NCBI GenBank assembly: GCA_000435835.1
Contig: FR883429.1
Location: forward strand, 110,262 to 174,261
Origin: Clostridium sp. CAG:221
GTDB lineage: Bacteria; Bacillota; Clostridia; Clostridiales; Clostridiaceae
Direction of reading: 5' to 3'
Length of the DNA stretch: 64,000 nt
Shown: positions 53,593 through 62,762 of the stretch, in pieces
How positions within the stretch are numbered: the first letter of the stretch is position 1
Layout: the number at the start of each line of letters is the position of its first letter
Position numbers and translations under genes: made by a program
Notes under the pieces: model-generated
Seen by the model: only the letters and a program-made list of their open reading frames with translations
The model's database searches: none
What the model was told of the DNA's origin: nothing

Positions 53593-54468
53593 CTATTTTG
53601 AATATCTTGTTACATATCCACATCTCTTACATAACTCTTCTACAGCCTTTCTATTAGAAAATCCTTCATATAGGTCTTTTGCTCTCTTAGAATTTAAAAT
53701 ATTTTCTAATGAACTTTCAAATATGTTTCCTAGTGGTATATTTCCTTCACTATCAAGACAACATGGTACTACAGTCCCATCCACCAATATGCCTATCTGA
53801 TCCCTTAATCCATAACAAAATGCACTTTCACTAATAACATCTCTATTTATATTAGGCCATTCAAACTTTTCTGCACTGTTTATATAAACATTCTTACTTA
53901 CCTTTATTCCCGGTTTATTACTTAAAGCTTCTTTAATATCTATTTCAGAATTCAATCCTTCTTGCAACATTTTTAATATATCATCATTTAAGGTATTCTT
54001 CCCTTTTAAATTCAAGATCCCATTATCCATATTCCATAATCTTATAGAACATATAATATTTTCTTTTGCTTCATTAATAAAGTCTATTACCTCAGATACA
54101 TATTCCTCTAGTTCTTTAGTTACTTTATTTGCTTCAAAGCTATGAAGTGATATATTTACTTGTCTTAATGCTTTTGCATTTATAAGTACATTTTTTTCTT
54201 TTGCTAGCAAAGTTCCATTAGTTGTTATATTTACTTTTAAGCCATTTTCATAACAAATATCTAAAAATCTTGCTAAATTCTTATTTAATAAAGGCTCTCC
54301 CATTAAGTGAAAATATACATAATCAGTATAAGGTTTTACTTTTTCTATTATTTCTTTAAACCTTTCTTCATCACTAAATTGAAGCTTTCTTCCTGTCTTA
54401 GGACAAAAGTTACAACTTAAATTGCAAACATTAGTTATTTCTATATAAACTTTTTTAAATCTTTTCAT
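53593..54468 (-). CDS. Radical SAM protein with SPASM domain
   Basis: A 291-residue iron-sulfur enzyme. The radical SAM cluster site is CNLSCNFCPKTGR (Cys15, 19, 22), and HLMGEPLLN and NITTNGTLL are the SAM-binding strands. The SPASM-type C-terminus has VVPCCLDSEGNIPLGNI and ELCKRCGY, enough cysteines for at least one auxiliary cluster. Such enzymes modify peptides or act in cofactor synthesis; the substrate is unknown. AAAGGAGAAAACA precedes the ATG. No peptidase or exporter gene is next to it. A DUF1540 gene lies immediately downstream. Confidence 0.88.
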   Translation of the reverse strand: MKRFKKVYIEITNVCNLSCNFCPKTGRKLQFSDEERFKEIIEKVKPYTDYVYFHLMGEPLLNKNLARFLDICYENGLKVNITTNGTLLAKEKNVLINAKALRQVNISLHSFEANKVTKELEEYVSEVIDFINEAKENIICSIRLWNMDNGILNLKGKNTLNDDILKMLQEGLNSEIDIKEALSNKPGIKVSKNVYINSAEKFEWPNINRDVISESAFCYGLRDQIGILVDGTVVPCCLDSEGNIPLGNIFESSLENILNSKRAKDLYEGFSNRKAVEELCKRCGYVTRYSK

Positions 54469-54508
54469 TTGTTTTCTCCTTTACATAATCTTGATGGAAT
54501 ATACAACA

Positions 54509-54535
54509 AGAAAACCCAGCACAAGCTGAGTTTTC
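54509..54535 (-). terminator. Terminator of the ECF transporter genes
   Basis: On the minus strand AGAAAACTCAGC pairs with GCTGGGTTTTCT (one mismatch) over four bases, followed by TTGTTGT. Confidence 0.7.
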
Positions 54536-54641
54536 TAATAATTCATCATTCATAAAATTAGCGTAGCGTTAATTTATAGAAACTCCCTTAAGAGTTTCCT
54601 CCTCAATTCATAATTCATAATTCATAATTCATAATTCATAA
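54536..54641. repeat. Rearranged copy of the intergenic inverted-repeat family with 7-bp tandem repeat
   Basis: It contains TAATTCATCATTCATAA, GCGTAGCG and the family hairpin GAAACTC-N6-GAGTTTC, then five exact copies of AATTCAT (54605-54639). The tandem run looks like an expanded terminal arm. Confidence 0.7.
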
Positions 54642-55469
54642 TTATCTAAATGGGTTATAGAATCTACTTCCATTTTTAATTGTCATTATCATAGCTATGA
54701 TAAATATTATGCTTACTAAAAGTATAGCTATATAGTCACGTTTTTCAAACTTTCTTCCACTATACCAAGTACGGCTTTTACCGTTACCAAATGCTCTAAG
54801 TTCCATTGCCGAACTTATAGTTTCAATTCTTTCTAAACTTGAAAAAACAAGTGGCATTATAATAGCTGCTGAACTCTTTATACGGTTAAATAAGTTTTCC
54901 TTATTTGACATTTCAATTCCTCTTGCTTGTTGAGCAAATGATATTTCTTGATAATCTCTTTGTACATCTGGAATATATCTTAAAGCTATAGCCACTGAAT
55001 AAGCTATTTTATAATTTACACCTATCTTATTTAAAGATGCGGCAAATTCACTTGGATTTGTAGCAACTATAAATAATAACGCCATAGGTATTATTGCAAA
55101 ATATTTTAATGTTATATTTAATTGATAAAATAACTGTTCTGTAGTTACAGTATAAGGACCTGCAATATGGAATAAATCCGTCCTACTTCCATAAATATAT
55201 GTTCCTTCTAAAGGTGAAAATAAAAATATAGCAATATTATTAATTAGTAAGAATACTAAAATTAAATAAAATACAAATGATACAGTTTTAAATTCAACCT
55301 TTGATATCTTAAATATAGCTATGCTGCAAATAACCATCACAACAAGAATTCGTGTGTCATAAGTCACCATTGATGCTAATGCCCAAATAACTAGACATAT
55401 AAGCTTAGTTGCTCCAGTTAATTTATGTATAGGTGAGTTTATCTCTGAATATTCTAGCATTGCGCTCAT
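54642..55469 (-). CDS. ecfT: ECF transporter transmembrane subunit EcfT
   Basis: A 275-residue membrane scaffold that couples the ATPases to the substrate-binding subunit. About five helices are present. The coupling region shows FAQQARGIEM followed by LVFSSLERIETISSAMELRAFG, matching the two Ala-Arg-Gly/Ala-Phe-Gly signatures of EcfT. The ATG overlaps the ATPase stop (ATGA), and AGGAGGATAAGAGG lies within the end of that gene. It follows the S component and the ATPase on the same strand, giving a complete transporter. Confidence 0.92.
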   Translation of the reverse strand: MSAMLEYSEINSPIHKLTGATKLICLVIWALASMVTYDTRILVVMVICSIAIFKISKVEFKTVSFVFYLILVFLLINNIAIFLFSPLEGTYIYGSRTDLFHIAGPYTVTTEQLFYQLNITLKYFAIIPMALLFIVATNPSEFAASLNKIGVNYKIAYSVAIALRYIPDVQRDYQEISFAQQARGIEMSNKENLFNRIKSSAAIIMPLVFSSLERIETISSAMELRAFGNGKSRTWYSGRKFEKRDYIAILLVSIIFIIAMIMTIKNGSRFYNPFR

Positions 55470-57172
55470 ATTCCTCTTATCCTCCTATCATAATTTATAA
55501 ATCTTCTTACAAATTCTCTTGGGTCATCTATACCACACTTTACTGCTAAAGAATATAATGAAGTTTCTTTTAGATTAGCCTCTTTTATGATATTCTCATT
55601 AGTTAAAATATTAGCTGCCGTATCTTCTGCTAGCTTCTGTCCATTTGATAATACAATTGCTCTATTAGTATATTCTAGCATTAAGTGCATATCATGAGTT
55701 ATCATAACGATAGTAACTCCATTTTTATTTAATTCCCTTAAGAACTCCATAATTTCTGTATAGTGCTTAAAATCTTGCCCTGCTGTAGGCTCATCTAATA
55801 TTATCACTTCTGGGTTAAGCACTAATATAGATGCTATGGTAACACGCTTCTTTTGACCAAAACTCAAAGCAGAAATTGGCCAATTCCTAAATTCATATAA
55901 TCCACATATCTTTAATGTATTGTATACTCTTTCTTTAATTTCATCTTCTGGAATGCCTCGCACCTTTAATCCTAAGGCAACTTCATCAAAAATCATGGCT
56001 TTTGAAATCATTTGATTAGGATTTTGCATTACTATCCCTATTTTGTCTGCTCTTTCTTTTATACTTTGCCCTGCAATATCTTCATTTTTAAATAAAATTC
56101 TTCCACAAGTTGGCTTATAGAAACCACAAATAAGTTTTGATATAGTTGATTTTCCAGCACCATTTTTTCCAACTATACTAACCATTTCACCTTTCTTTAT
56201 ATCGAAAGATACATCATGTAGTATTTCCTTTTCTTTTGAATAACCAAAACTTATATTCTCTAATCTTAAAATACTTTCATTATCATATGAAGATTCTTCA
56301 CTACTCAGTGCTGTATACCAATCAGTAAGCTTTTCCTTGAAAACATCAACATTTAATTTATCTATATGCTCTGGATTACACTGAGGATTTATCTGGCAAC
56401 CAGCATATTTTAACGCTGAAATATATAGAGGTTCTCTAATTCCTGATTCAGTTAGTAAATTGCAACTTAATAATTTTTCTGGTGTTATATCACTAACGAT
56501 TTCCCCATTATTCACCACAATTATCCTATCAACATTGCAATGTAATACATCCTCTAACCTATGCTCAATAATTATTATAGTTTTTTCATTTTCCTTTTGA
56601 ATCTTATCTATAAGCTCAATAGCACTTTTTCCTGTAGCTGGATCTAAGCTTGCTAATGGTTCATCAAATAAAAGTATATCAGCTTCTCCCACCATGGCTC
56701 CTGCTAGTGTTACTCTTTGTTTTTGTCCTCCAGACAATCTATGTGGAGCGCTATCTAAATGTGTATCTATTTCTACTATCTTTGATACCATTTTAACTCT
56801 TCTTTTCATTTCTTCTTGTTCTATACAGTCATTTTCTAATTTAAAAGCTATATCTTCTGCCACTGTAAGACCTATAAATTGGCTATCTGGATCTTGAAGA
56901 ACTGTCCCCACCATGTTTGAAATCTTAGCTATGCTTAGTTCCTTGCTTTCTTTCCCATTTATCTTTAAACTACCTTTAATTTCACCTTTATAAGAAAATG
57001 GTACCAGTCCATTTATACAATTTGATAATGTACTTTTACCAGAACCTGATGGTCCTACAATAAGAACCTTCTCACCTTTATAAATAGTTAAATTTATATT
57101 ATTTAATGTAGGTTTTGCTTGAGCTCTGTACTGAAAACTAAAATCCTTAAATTCAATTACTGGTTTTTTCAT
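55466..57172 (-). CDS. ECF transporter ATPase, two fused ABC domains
   Basis: A 568-residue fusion of both energising ATPases. Domain 1 has GPSGSGKST, LSGGQKQRVTLAGA and LLFDEPLASLDP. Domain 2 has GKNGAGKST, LSFGQKKRVTIASI and VIILDEPTAGQD. Many ECF systems use two separate proteins (EcfA and EcfA'); a single fused chain is typical of the dedicated systems such as YkoD. The start is ATG 57172 with GGAGAAGGA before it; the frame from 57190 is upstream of that site. A terminator-like hairpin separates it from the S component upstream, and EcfT overlaps downstream. Confidence 0.92.
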   Translation of the reverse strand: MKKPVIEFKDFSFQYRAQAKPTLNNINLTIYKGEKVLIVGPSGSGKSTLSNCINGLVPFSYKGEIKGSLKINGKESKELSIAKISNMVGTVLQDPDSQFIGLTVAEDIAFKLENDCIEQEEMKRRVKMVSKIVEIDTHLDSAPHRLSGGQKQRVTLAGAMVGEADILLFDEPLASLDPATGKSAIELIDKIQKENEKTIIIIEHRLEDVLHCNVDRIIVVNNGEIVSDITPEKLLSCNLLTESGIREPLYISALKYAGCQINPQCNPEHIDKLNVDVFKEKLTDWYTALSSEESSYDNESILRLENISFGYSKEKEILHDVSFDIKKGEMVSIVGKNGAGKSTISKLICGFYKPTCGRILFKNEDIAGQSIKERADKIGIVMQNPNQMISKAMIFDEVALGLKVRGIPEDEIKERVYNTLKICGLYEFRNWPISALSFGQKKRVTIASILVLNPEVIILDEPTAGQDFKHYTEIMEFLRELNKNGVTIVMITHDMHLMLEYTNRAIVLSNGQKLAEDTAANILTNENIIKEANLKETSLYSLAVKCGIDDPREFVRRFINYDRRIRGI

Positions 57173-57263
57173 ACAAAATTCCTTCTCCATTTTATTTTAT
57201 TACCACTAACAAATATACTATATTTTAAGCTATATGTCATTAACTTAATTATGATAAAAGTAA

Positions 57264-57305
57264 AAAGACAAAGAATGTTGTCAAAAAACCACATTTCTTT
57301 GCCTT
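57264..57305 (-). terminator. Terminator or attenuator between ECF S and ATPase genes
   Basis: On the minus strand AAGGCAAAGAAATGT pairs with ACATTCTTTGTCTT (minor mismatches), followed by TTTTACTTTT. It lies between two genes of one transporter, so it probably only lowers downstream transcription. Confidence 0.7.
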
Positions 57306-57310
57306 ATTTT

Positions 57311-57865
57311 CTATTCTCTATCTAAGCTTCCTTTTTTAACTCTTGTCTTTACATATGTTGCAATAAGAATACTTCCAAGTATTCCAACCATTACTATATT
57401 AAAGCCAAAAGAAACAGCGCCTTGTGTAAATACTTTTTTTGCAGGTTCTGCATAAATAAGTATGTCTAATGCTGGTGCCACTAATAACCATGCAACAGCA
57501 TTTGCTATTACTTGATATATATTAAATACTATTACTTTCTTTCTTCCAAATTCACCATCTTCAACATTAAGTCTTTTTTTAGATAATCCTATTACTAATC
57601 CAACTATTCCTGAAGCAATAATCCAACTTATCCAAGGTGAACCATAAAGAATTAAATCCTTTAATAAATGTCCAACAAGTCCAATTGATAATCCAGCAAC
57701 TGGTCCATAAATTACAGCCATTAATGCTAAGAATGCATATGCTGTTTCAACATTGGTATTTGGTATAAATGTTGGAATAGAACCAAAACGGCTTAAAATT
57801 ATAAATACCGCTGCTCCTATACCTATAGCTACGATAGTATTTATAGATAATTTACTTTCACTCAC
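57311..57865 (-). CDS. ECF transporter S component, UPF0397 type
   Basis: A 184-residue membrane substrate-binding subunit with about five or six helices. INTIVAIGIGAAVFIILSRFGSIPTFIPNT and YAFLALMAVIYGPVAGLSIGLVGHLLKD in outline match UPF0397 proteins. These are ECF-S relatives whose substrate is not agreed. The start is GTG with AGAAGGGGGTAAAGC before it. It leads the unit S, fused ATPase, T, so it is a dedicated transporter. No riboswitch was seen in the short leader, so the vitamin cannot be read from regulation. Confidence 0.85.
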   Translation of the reverse strand: MSESKLSINTIVAIGIGAAVFIILSRFGSIPTFIPNTNVETAYAFLALMAVIYGPVAGLSIGLVGHLLKDLILYGSPWISWIIASGIVGLVIGLSKKRLNVEDGEFGRKKVIVFNIYQVIANAVAWLLVAPALDILIYAEPAKKVFTQGAVSFGFNIVMVGILGSILIATYVKTRVKKGSLDRE

Positions 57866-57971
57866 AAGCTTTACCCCCTTCTAATAATTATATACATCTT
57901 AGAATATATTATTAATGCCCCTTCGTCAAGATTATATGTCATTCAACAAAATTCTATATTATTTAACAAAA

Positions 57972-59396
57972 TTATTTATTATCTACTTCCTTTTTCCATC
58001 TAAATATAAGCTTTAATAATTTTGCTCTATCAAAAGGTATTAATGGATAAAGATATGAATCGCCTGTAATTGTCTTAGTACTAGATATCATTATTATGTT
58101 AATTATTATGCCTACAATAAAACCTATTGGACCAAATATTCCTGTTAATACAAGAAGTATTAACCTAGTAAATTTAAATGCATAGCTTAATTCCACACTT
58201 GGCTGAACAAAACTAGTAAGTGCTACTATTGCCATGTAAAGAATAGTTTGTGGTGTAAACCATCCTGTCTGAACAGCATAATCTCCTAATATAAGCCCAC
58301 CAATTATAGATAATGAAGTACCTAATGAATCTGGTGTATTAAGCGATGCCAATTTCAACCCATCAATAGCAAATTCTCCAATAATAAATTGAAAAAATAT
58401 GGGTATGTTATAAGCATCCTTTGGTAATAAAAAACTAAAAAAACCACCTGCAAAATTTATTAGCCAACCTGGATTATCTGTTAGTAATACATATACAGGT
58501 GTTAAAAATAAATTAGCAAAAAGCACCGCCATTCTAATGAGCTTTAAGTAATTACCAGTAAGTACAGGAAGATAATAATCATCTACTGACTGTAAAAAAC
58601 TAAATACTGTAGTTGGTAAAATCAATATGGATGGAGTATTATCTATTATTATAATTATACTTCCCTCTACTAACTGTGCTGCTGCAACATCTGGCCTTTC
58701 AGTATACCTTATCTTTGGGAAAGGCGTTATCCAACTTTTACTATTTATTGATTCAACAAAACTTTGATCTCCTAAAGTAAGTGATTTAATATCTAAGCTT
58801 TCAATCATATCATTTATCTTTTTTAATTCATCTGGTTTTATCTTATCAGAAATATATCCCACAGCTACATCTGTCTTTGATATACTACCAACACTATGCA
58901 TTTCAAAAATTAAGTGCGGATCTCTTATTCTTCTTCTAATTAATGCTGTATTAAATACAATTGTTTCTACAAATCCATCATGTGCTCCTCTTAATACCTT
59001 TTCCTTATTAGGTTCATCAACACCTCTTGAAGGATATGTTCTAAAATCTAGAACTATAGCCTCATTCCAAGGTCCAAGCATTATGGTTTGACCGCTTAAT
59101 ACAGCTGTAATAAGGTTATCTACATCATTATCTGTACTTGCTTCTATGGAGCTTAAAGCCTTTTCAATTAATTCATTGGCACTTTTTATACTAGCAAAAT
59201 CTTCTTCTTTTAAATTGTACATATCTCTTCGTGCATACTCTAAGTTAGTATCCTTTACAAAGCCATCTAAATAATATAGATAAAATTTAGTGTTATGAAC
59301 ATCTATTATTCTTGTTAGCATATCAAATGTCTTGCCTACATTTAACTTTTTATCAATGATTTCTACATTTTTCTTTAAATCATTAGTTAACTTCAT
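57972..59396 (-). CDS. GerA/SpoVAF-family spore germination protein
   Basis: A 474-residue protein. An N-terminal soluble domain of about 240 residues (VSGQTIMLGPWNEAIVLDFRTYPSRGVDEP-type sequence, in outline) is followed by five or six membrane helices (PTTVFSFLQSVDDYY, PIFFQFIIGEFAIDGL, GDYAVQTGW). This is the layout of GerAA and SpoVAF. It would lie in the inner spore membrane and take part in response to germinants. GTTAGGGGGCATATG-like ribosome sequence (AGGGGG) precedes the ATG. No GerB or GerC gene adjoins it, so it is an orphan. SpoVAF is the alternative name, but no spoVA genes are near. Confidence 0.88.
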   Translation of the reverse strand: MKLTNDLKKNVEIIDKKLNVGKTFDMLTRIIDVHNTKFYLYYLDGFVKDTNLEYARRDMYNLKEEDFASIKSANELIEKALSSIEASTDNDVDNLITAVLSGQTIMLGPWNEAIVLDFRTYPSRGVDEPNKEKVLRGAHDGFVETIVFNTALIRRRIRDPHLIFEMHSVGSISKTDVAVGYISDKIKPDELKKINDMIESLDIKSLTLGDQSFVESINSKSWITPFPKIRYTERPDVAAAQLVEGSIIIIIDNTPSILILPTTVFSFLQSVDDYYLPVLTGNYLKLIRMAVLFANLFLTPVYVLLTDNPGWLINFAGGFFSFLLPKDAYNIPIFFQFIIGEFAIDGLKLASLNTPDSLGTSLSIIGGLILGDYAVQTGWFTPQTILYMAIVALTSFVQPSVELSYAFKFTRLILLVLTGIFGPIGFIVGIIINIIMISSTKTITGDSYLYPLIPFDRAKLLKLIFRWKKEVDNK

Positions 59397-59496
59397 CGTA
59401 CATATGCCCCCTAAATCTTTAGTATTACTCTTAGTATGCTTATGTTTACACTATATTATTCCAAGAAAGCCAATTTAATAATGCATAATATAGTTT

Positions 59497-59516
59497 GAAA
59501 GTCCATCAGGACTTTC
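59497..59516. repeat. Small hairpin between GerA-type gene and dbpA
   Basis: GAAAGTCC-N4-GGACTTTC, perfect, resembles the inner hairpins of the dispersed repeats but no terminal arms are visible. No T-run follows on the minus strand. Confidence 0.5.
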
Positions 59517-59557
59517 TTGAAGTTAACTAATTTATTAAATTAATTCACCATTGATAA

Positions 59558-60997
59558 TTATTTTTTTGCTCTTTCCACCCTAAGCTTCTTTCCTTTTATG
59601 GTCATATCTTTTAAAGCATTTAAAACTTTATTGCCTTTACCATTTAATATATCTACATATGAAGCAATATCTTGAACATCAATAATACCTATATCTTCAG
59701 AATTAACTCCTTCAATTCTTGATATAGCTCCAACTATATCTCCAGCTCTTATTTTCTTTTTCTTACCACCATTTAAATATATTTTTGTAATTGATTTTTC
59801 AACTTCCTTAGCCTTAATTTTTTTGGCTTTAGGGTTTGTTTTAAGTTTATTGGCACTTGCCTCTTTTTCTCTTATTTCATTATTTGATATTGGCTCCATC
59901 TCAGTAATTTCAAAGCCTATATAACCTTGAATTTCATCTAAAAGCCTACCTTCATACTGATTTACTAGACTTATAGCTTTTCCTTTAGAACCTGCTCTTC
60001 CTGTTCTTCCTATTCTATGTACATATGCTTCTTTTTCCACTGGAAGATCATAATTAATTACATGAGTAAGACCTTCAACATCAATTCCTCTTGCTGCAAC
60101 ATCTGTAGCTATAAGTATTCTAAAGAATCCTTTTTTAAATTTCTCCATGGTAGCCATTCTATCCTTCTGCATCATTCCACCATGTATTTTATCAACAGAA
60201 TATCCTTTTCTCTTAAGATTTTCTGCTACCTTATCTACATTTTCCTTTGTTTTACAAAATACAACTGCCCCTTCAGGTATTTCTTTTATCAATACTTTAC
60301 GCAGTTCATTTAATTTATCTTCTTCATTTATTTTATACATCTCATGAGTAATTCTATCAGTTATCAATTTTTGAGCCTTAATTTCAATACTCTCAGGATT
60401 ATTCATGTAATTATTGCTTAAAGCTAAAATTTCTTCTGGCATTGTTGCTGAAAACAACATTGTCTGTCTTTTTGAATTAAGTTTGGAAACGATAGATTTT
60501 ACCTGATCAACAAAGCCCATATTTAACATTTCATCTGCTTCATCAATTACTAGGATATTTATATCTGATATATCAAATGTCCCTCTTTCAATGTGATCAA
60601 TAACCCTACCTGGTGTTCCTACTACTATATGTGTTCTTTGCTTTAATTCTCTTATTTGCTCTGAAAAAGGTTGTTTTCCAAATACAGCAGCTGCCCTTAT
60701 TCTTTTTAATCTACCTAAACTCTGAATTTCCTCTTTCACTTGTATAGCAAGTTCCCTTGTTGGTGTCAATACTAAGGCTTGTGGCTTACTATTATCCCAT
60801 ATCACCTTTTCACATAATGGTATGGCAAAAGCTGCTGTCTTTCCACTACCTGTTTGTGATTTTACCACTATATCCTTTCCATCTAATGCTTCAGGAATAA
60901 CTCTTTTCTGAACATCAGAAGGACTCTTGTATCCTATTGCATCTATAGATTTCTTAATTTCCTCACTTATTTTATATTTTTCAAATCCATTTTCCAC
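59558..60997 (-). CDS. dbpA: DbpA-type DEAD-box RNA helicase
   Basis: A 479-residue RNA helicase. The core has SQTGSGKTAAFA, TPTRELAIQV, VIDEADEMLNMGF, SATM, CKTKENVDKVA, ATDVAARGIDVEG and HRIGRTGRAG. The C-terminal domain (about 405-479), with KIYLNGGKKKKIRAGDIVGAIS and the end MTIKGKKLRVERAKK, is the DbpA RNA-binding domain known to bind hairpin 92 of 23S rRNA. This makes it a ribosome assembly factor, like B. subtilis YxiN. The start is GTG with AGAGGTAAAGAT before it. It is a single-gene unit between the GerA-type gene and ribonuclease J. Confidence 0.93.
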   Translation of the reverse strand: MENGFEKYKISEEIKKSIDAIGYKSPSDVQKRVIPEALDGKDIVVKSQTGSGKTAAFAIPLCEKVIWDNSKPQALVLTPTRELAIQVKEEIQSLGRLKRIRAAAVFGKQPFSEQIRELKQRTHIVVGTPGRVIDHIERGTFDISDINILVIDEADEMLNMGFVDQVKSIVSKLNSKRQTMLFSATMPEEILALSNNYMNNPESIEIKAQKLITDRITHEMYKINEEDKLNELRKVLIKEIPEGAVVFCKTKENVDKVAENLKRKGYSVDKIHGGMMQKDRMATMEKFKKGFFRILIATDVAARGIDVEGLTHVINYDLPVEKEAYVHRIGRTGRAGSKGKAISLVNQYEGRLLDEIQGYIGFEITEMEPISNNEIREKEASANKLKTNPKAKKIKAKEVEKSITKIYLNGGKKKKIRAGDIVGAISRIEGVNSEDIGIIDVQDIASYVDILNGKGNKVLNALKDMTIKGKKLRVERAKK

Positions 60998-61055
60998 TAT
61001 CTTTACCTCTTTATTAATTATATTTTCATCTTTCTAGTATAACCTAAAAATAAAA

Positions 61056-61089
61056 GAATGAGATATTTTCTTTATCAAATATCTCACTC
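61056..61089 (-). terminator. Terminator of the ribonuclease J gene
   Basis: On the minus strand GGAGTGAGATATTT pairs with AATATCTCATTC, followed by TTTTATTTTTAGG. Confidence 0.75.
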
Positions 61090-61100
61090 CTTATCATTAA

Positions 61101-62762
61101 TTATACTTCCATTATTATTGGTATAATTGTAGGCCTTCTCTTAGTTCTATCATAAATATAATTCTCTACTGACCTCTTCACATTACCCTTTAATACATAC
61201 CATTCAATTATTTCCTTATCTAAGCACTTTGTTAATTCTTCTGTTGCTAGAGATTTTACAACTTTAATAAGCTCTTCAGATTCTTTAACATATACAAAAC
61301 CTCTAGTGACAATATCAGGTCCTGAAACAATACTTAACGTATCTTTTTCTATGGTAACAACTATTATTACCATACCATCTTGTGCTAAATTTCTCCTATC
61401 TTTAAGAACTATATTGCCAACATCACCTACCCCTAGACCATCTACATATACTGCACCTGCTCTTACCTTACCGTCCTTTTTACAGCTATCTTTAGTTAAT
61501 TCTAAAACTTGACCTGTTTCTAAAATAAATACATTCTTCCTAGGCATTCCCATATCTACAGCTAAATCTCCATGATGCTTCAAATGTCTATATTCACCAT
61601 GTACTGGCATAAAGTATTTAGGCTTCACTATAGTATGAATCATCTTTAATTCTTCTTTATAAGCATGACCAGACACATGTACTTCCTCTAAATCATCATA
61701 GATAACTTCTGCACCTCTTCTAAATAATTCATTGATAACTTTTGATATTAATTTATCATTTCCAGGTATAGGAGATGCTGAAATAATAAATGTATCTTTA
61801 GGCTCTATACTGATTTTTCTATGGCTTGAAAAAGCTATTCTTGCCAGTGCAGCCATAGGTTCACCTTGACTTCCTGTAGTTATTATGGTTATCTGTTCAT
61901 TTGAATATTTAGATATATCATCTAAATCTATTATGTCTTCATCTGGTATATGTAAGTAGCCTAACTCTCTTGCTACTTGTGATATATTTTCCATACTTCT
62001 ACCACTAAAAGAAACCTTTCTCTTATATTTAAGAGATAAATGTATTATTTGTTGCATTCTATGAATATTAGATGCAAATGTCGCAACTATAATTCTACCT
62101 TTACTATTGGCAAAGAGATTATTTAAAGTCTTTTCAATTGATTTTTCAGATGGTGAATGTCCAGGAATTTCAACATTTGTGCTATCTGCCATTAATAATA
62201 GAACCCCTTCACTACCTAAATTAGAAATTCTCTGTAAATCTATTACCTTACCATCAATAGGAGTATAATCGATTTTAAAATCTCCTGTATGTAGAATTGT
62301 ACCTACTTCTGTATATATTGCTAATGCGCATGAATCAGCAATACTATGAGTAACCCTGATAAATTCTATCTTTATCTTATTAAACTCTACAATATCTCCT
62401 GCCTCAACATTTATAAGTGTACTTTTATTATAAATATTGTGCTCTTCTAATTTTGATTTAACTAATCCTAATGTGAGTTTTGTCCCATATACCGGAACAT
62501 TTAACTGTTTAAGTATATATGGCAATGCGCCTATATGATCTTCGTGTCCATGTGTTAAAAAAAATCCTTTAACTATTTTTCTATTATTAATTAAATAAGT
62601 TATATCTGGAATTATTAAATCCACGCCATACATATCTTCATCTGGAAAAGCTATTCCGCAATCTATTACTATTATTTCATCTTCATATTCTATGGCTGTG
62701 ATATTTTTCCCTATTTCACCTAATCCACCAAGTGGAATTATTCTAATTGTGCCTTCTTTCAT
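61101..62762 (-). CDS. rnj: Ribonuclease J
   Basis: A 553-residue metallo-beta-lactamase/beta-CASP ribonuclease with 5'-3' exonuclease and endonuclease activity in mRNA decay and rRNA processing. It has FFLTHGHEDHIGALPY (zinc site HxHxDH, about residue 70), LHTGDFKID, the beta-CASP motif SGRSMENIS and PVHGEYRHLKHH, with the C-terminal dimerisation domain. GAAAGGTGATTATAT precedes the ATG. It is transcribed alone. RNase J1 and J2 cannot be told apart without a search, but the active-site residues look intact as in J1. Confidence 0.94.
   Translation of the reverse strand: MKEGTIRIIPLGGLGEIGKNITAIEYEDEIIVIDCGIAFPDEDMYGVDLIIPDITYLINNRKIVKGFFLTHGHEDHIGALPYILKQLNVPVYGTKLTLGLVKSKLEEHNIYNKSTLINVEAGDIVEFNKIKIEFIRVTHSIADSCALAIYTEVGTILHTGDFKIDYTPIDGKVIDLQRISNLGSEGVLLLMADSTNVEIPGHSPSEKSIEKTLNNLFANSKGRIIVATFASNIHRMQQIIHLSLKYKRKVSFSGRSMENISQVARELGYLHIPDEDIIDLDDISKYSNEQITIITTGSQGEPMAALARIAFSSHRKISIEPKDTFIISASPIPGNDKLISKVINELFRRGAEVIYDDLEEVHVSGHAYKEELKMIHTIVKPKYFMPVHGEYRHLKHHGDLAVDMGMPRKNVFILETGQVLELTKDSCKKDGKVRAGAVYVDGLGVGDVGNIVLKDRRNLAQDGMVIIVVTIEKDTLSIVSGPDIVTRGFVYVKESEELIKVVKSLATEELTKCLDKEIIEWYVLKGNVKRSVENYIYDRTKRRPTIIPIIMEV

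Noticed and set aside
57866..57971. Vitamin riboswitch upstream of the ECF S component
   Set aside because: The gap is only about 105 bases and shows no conserved core of the thiamine, FMN, folate, cobalamin or preQ1 classes by eye.
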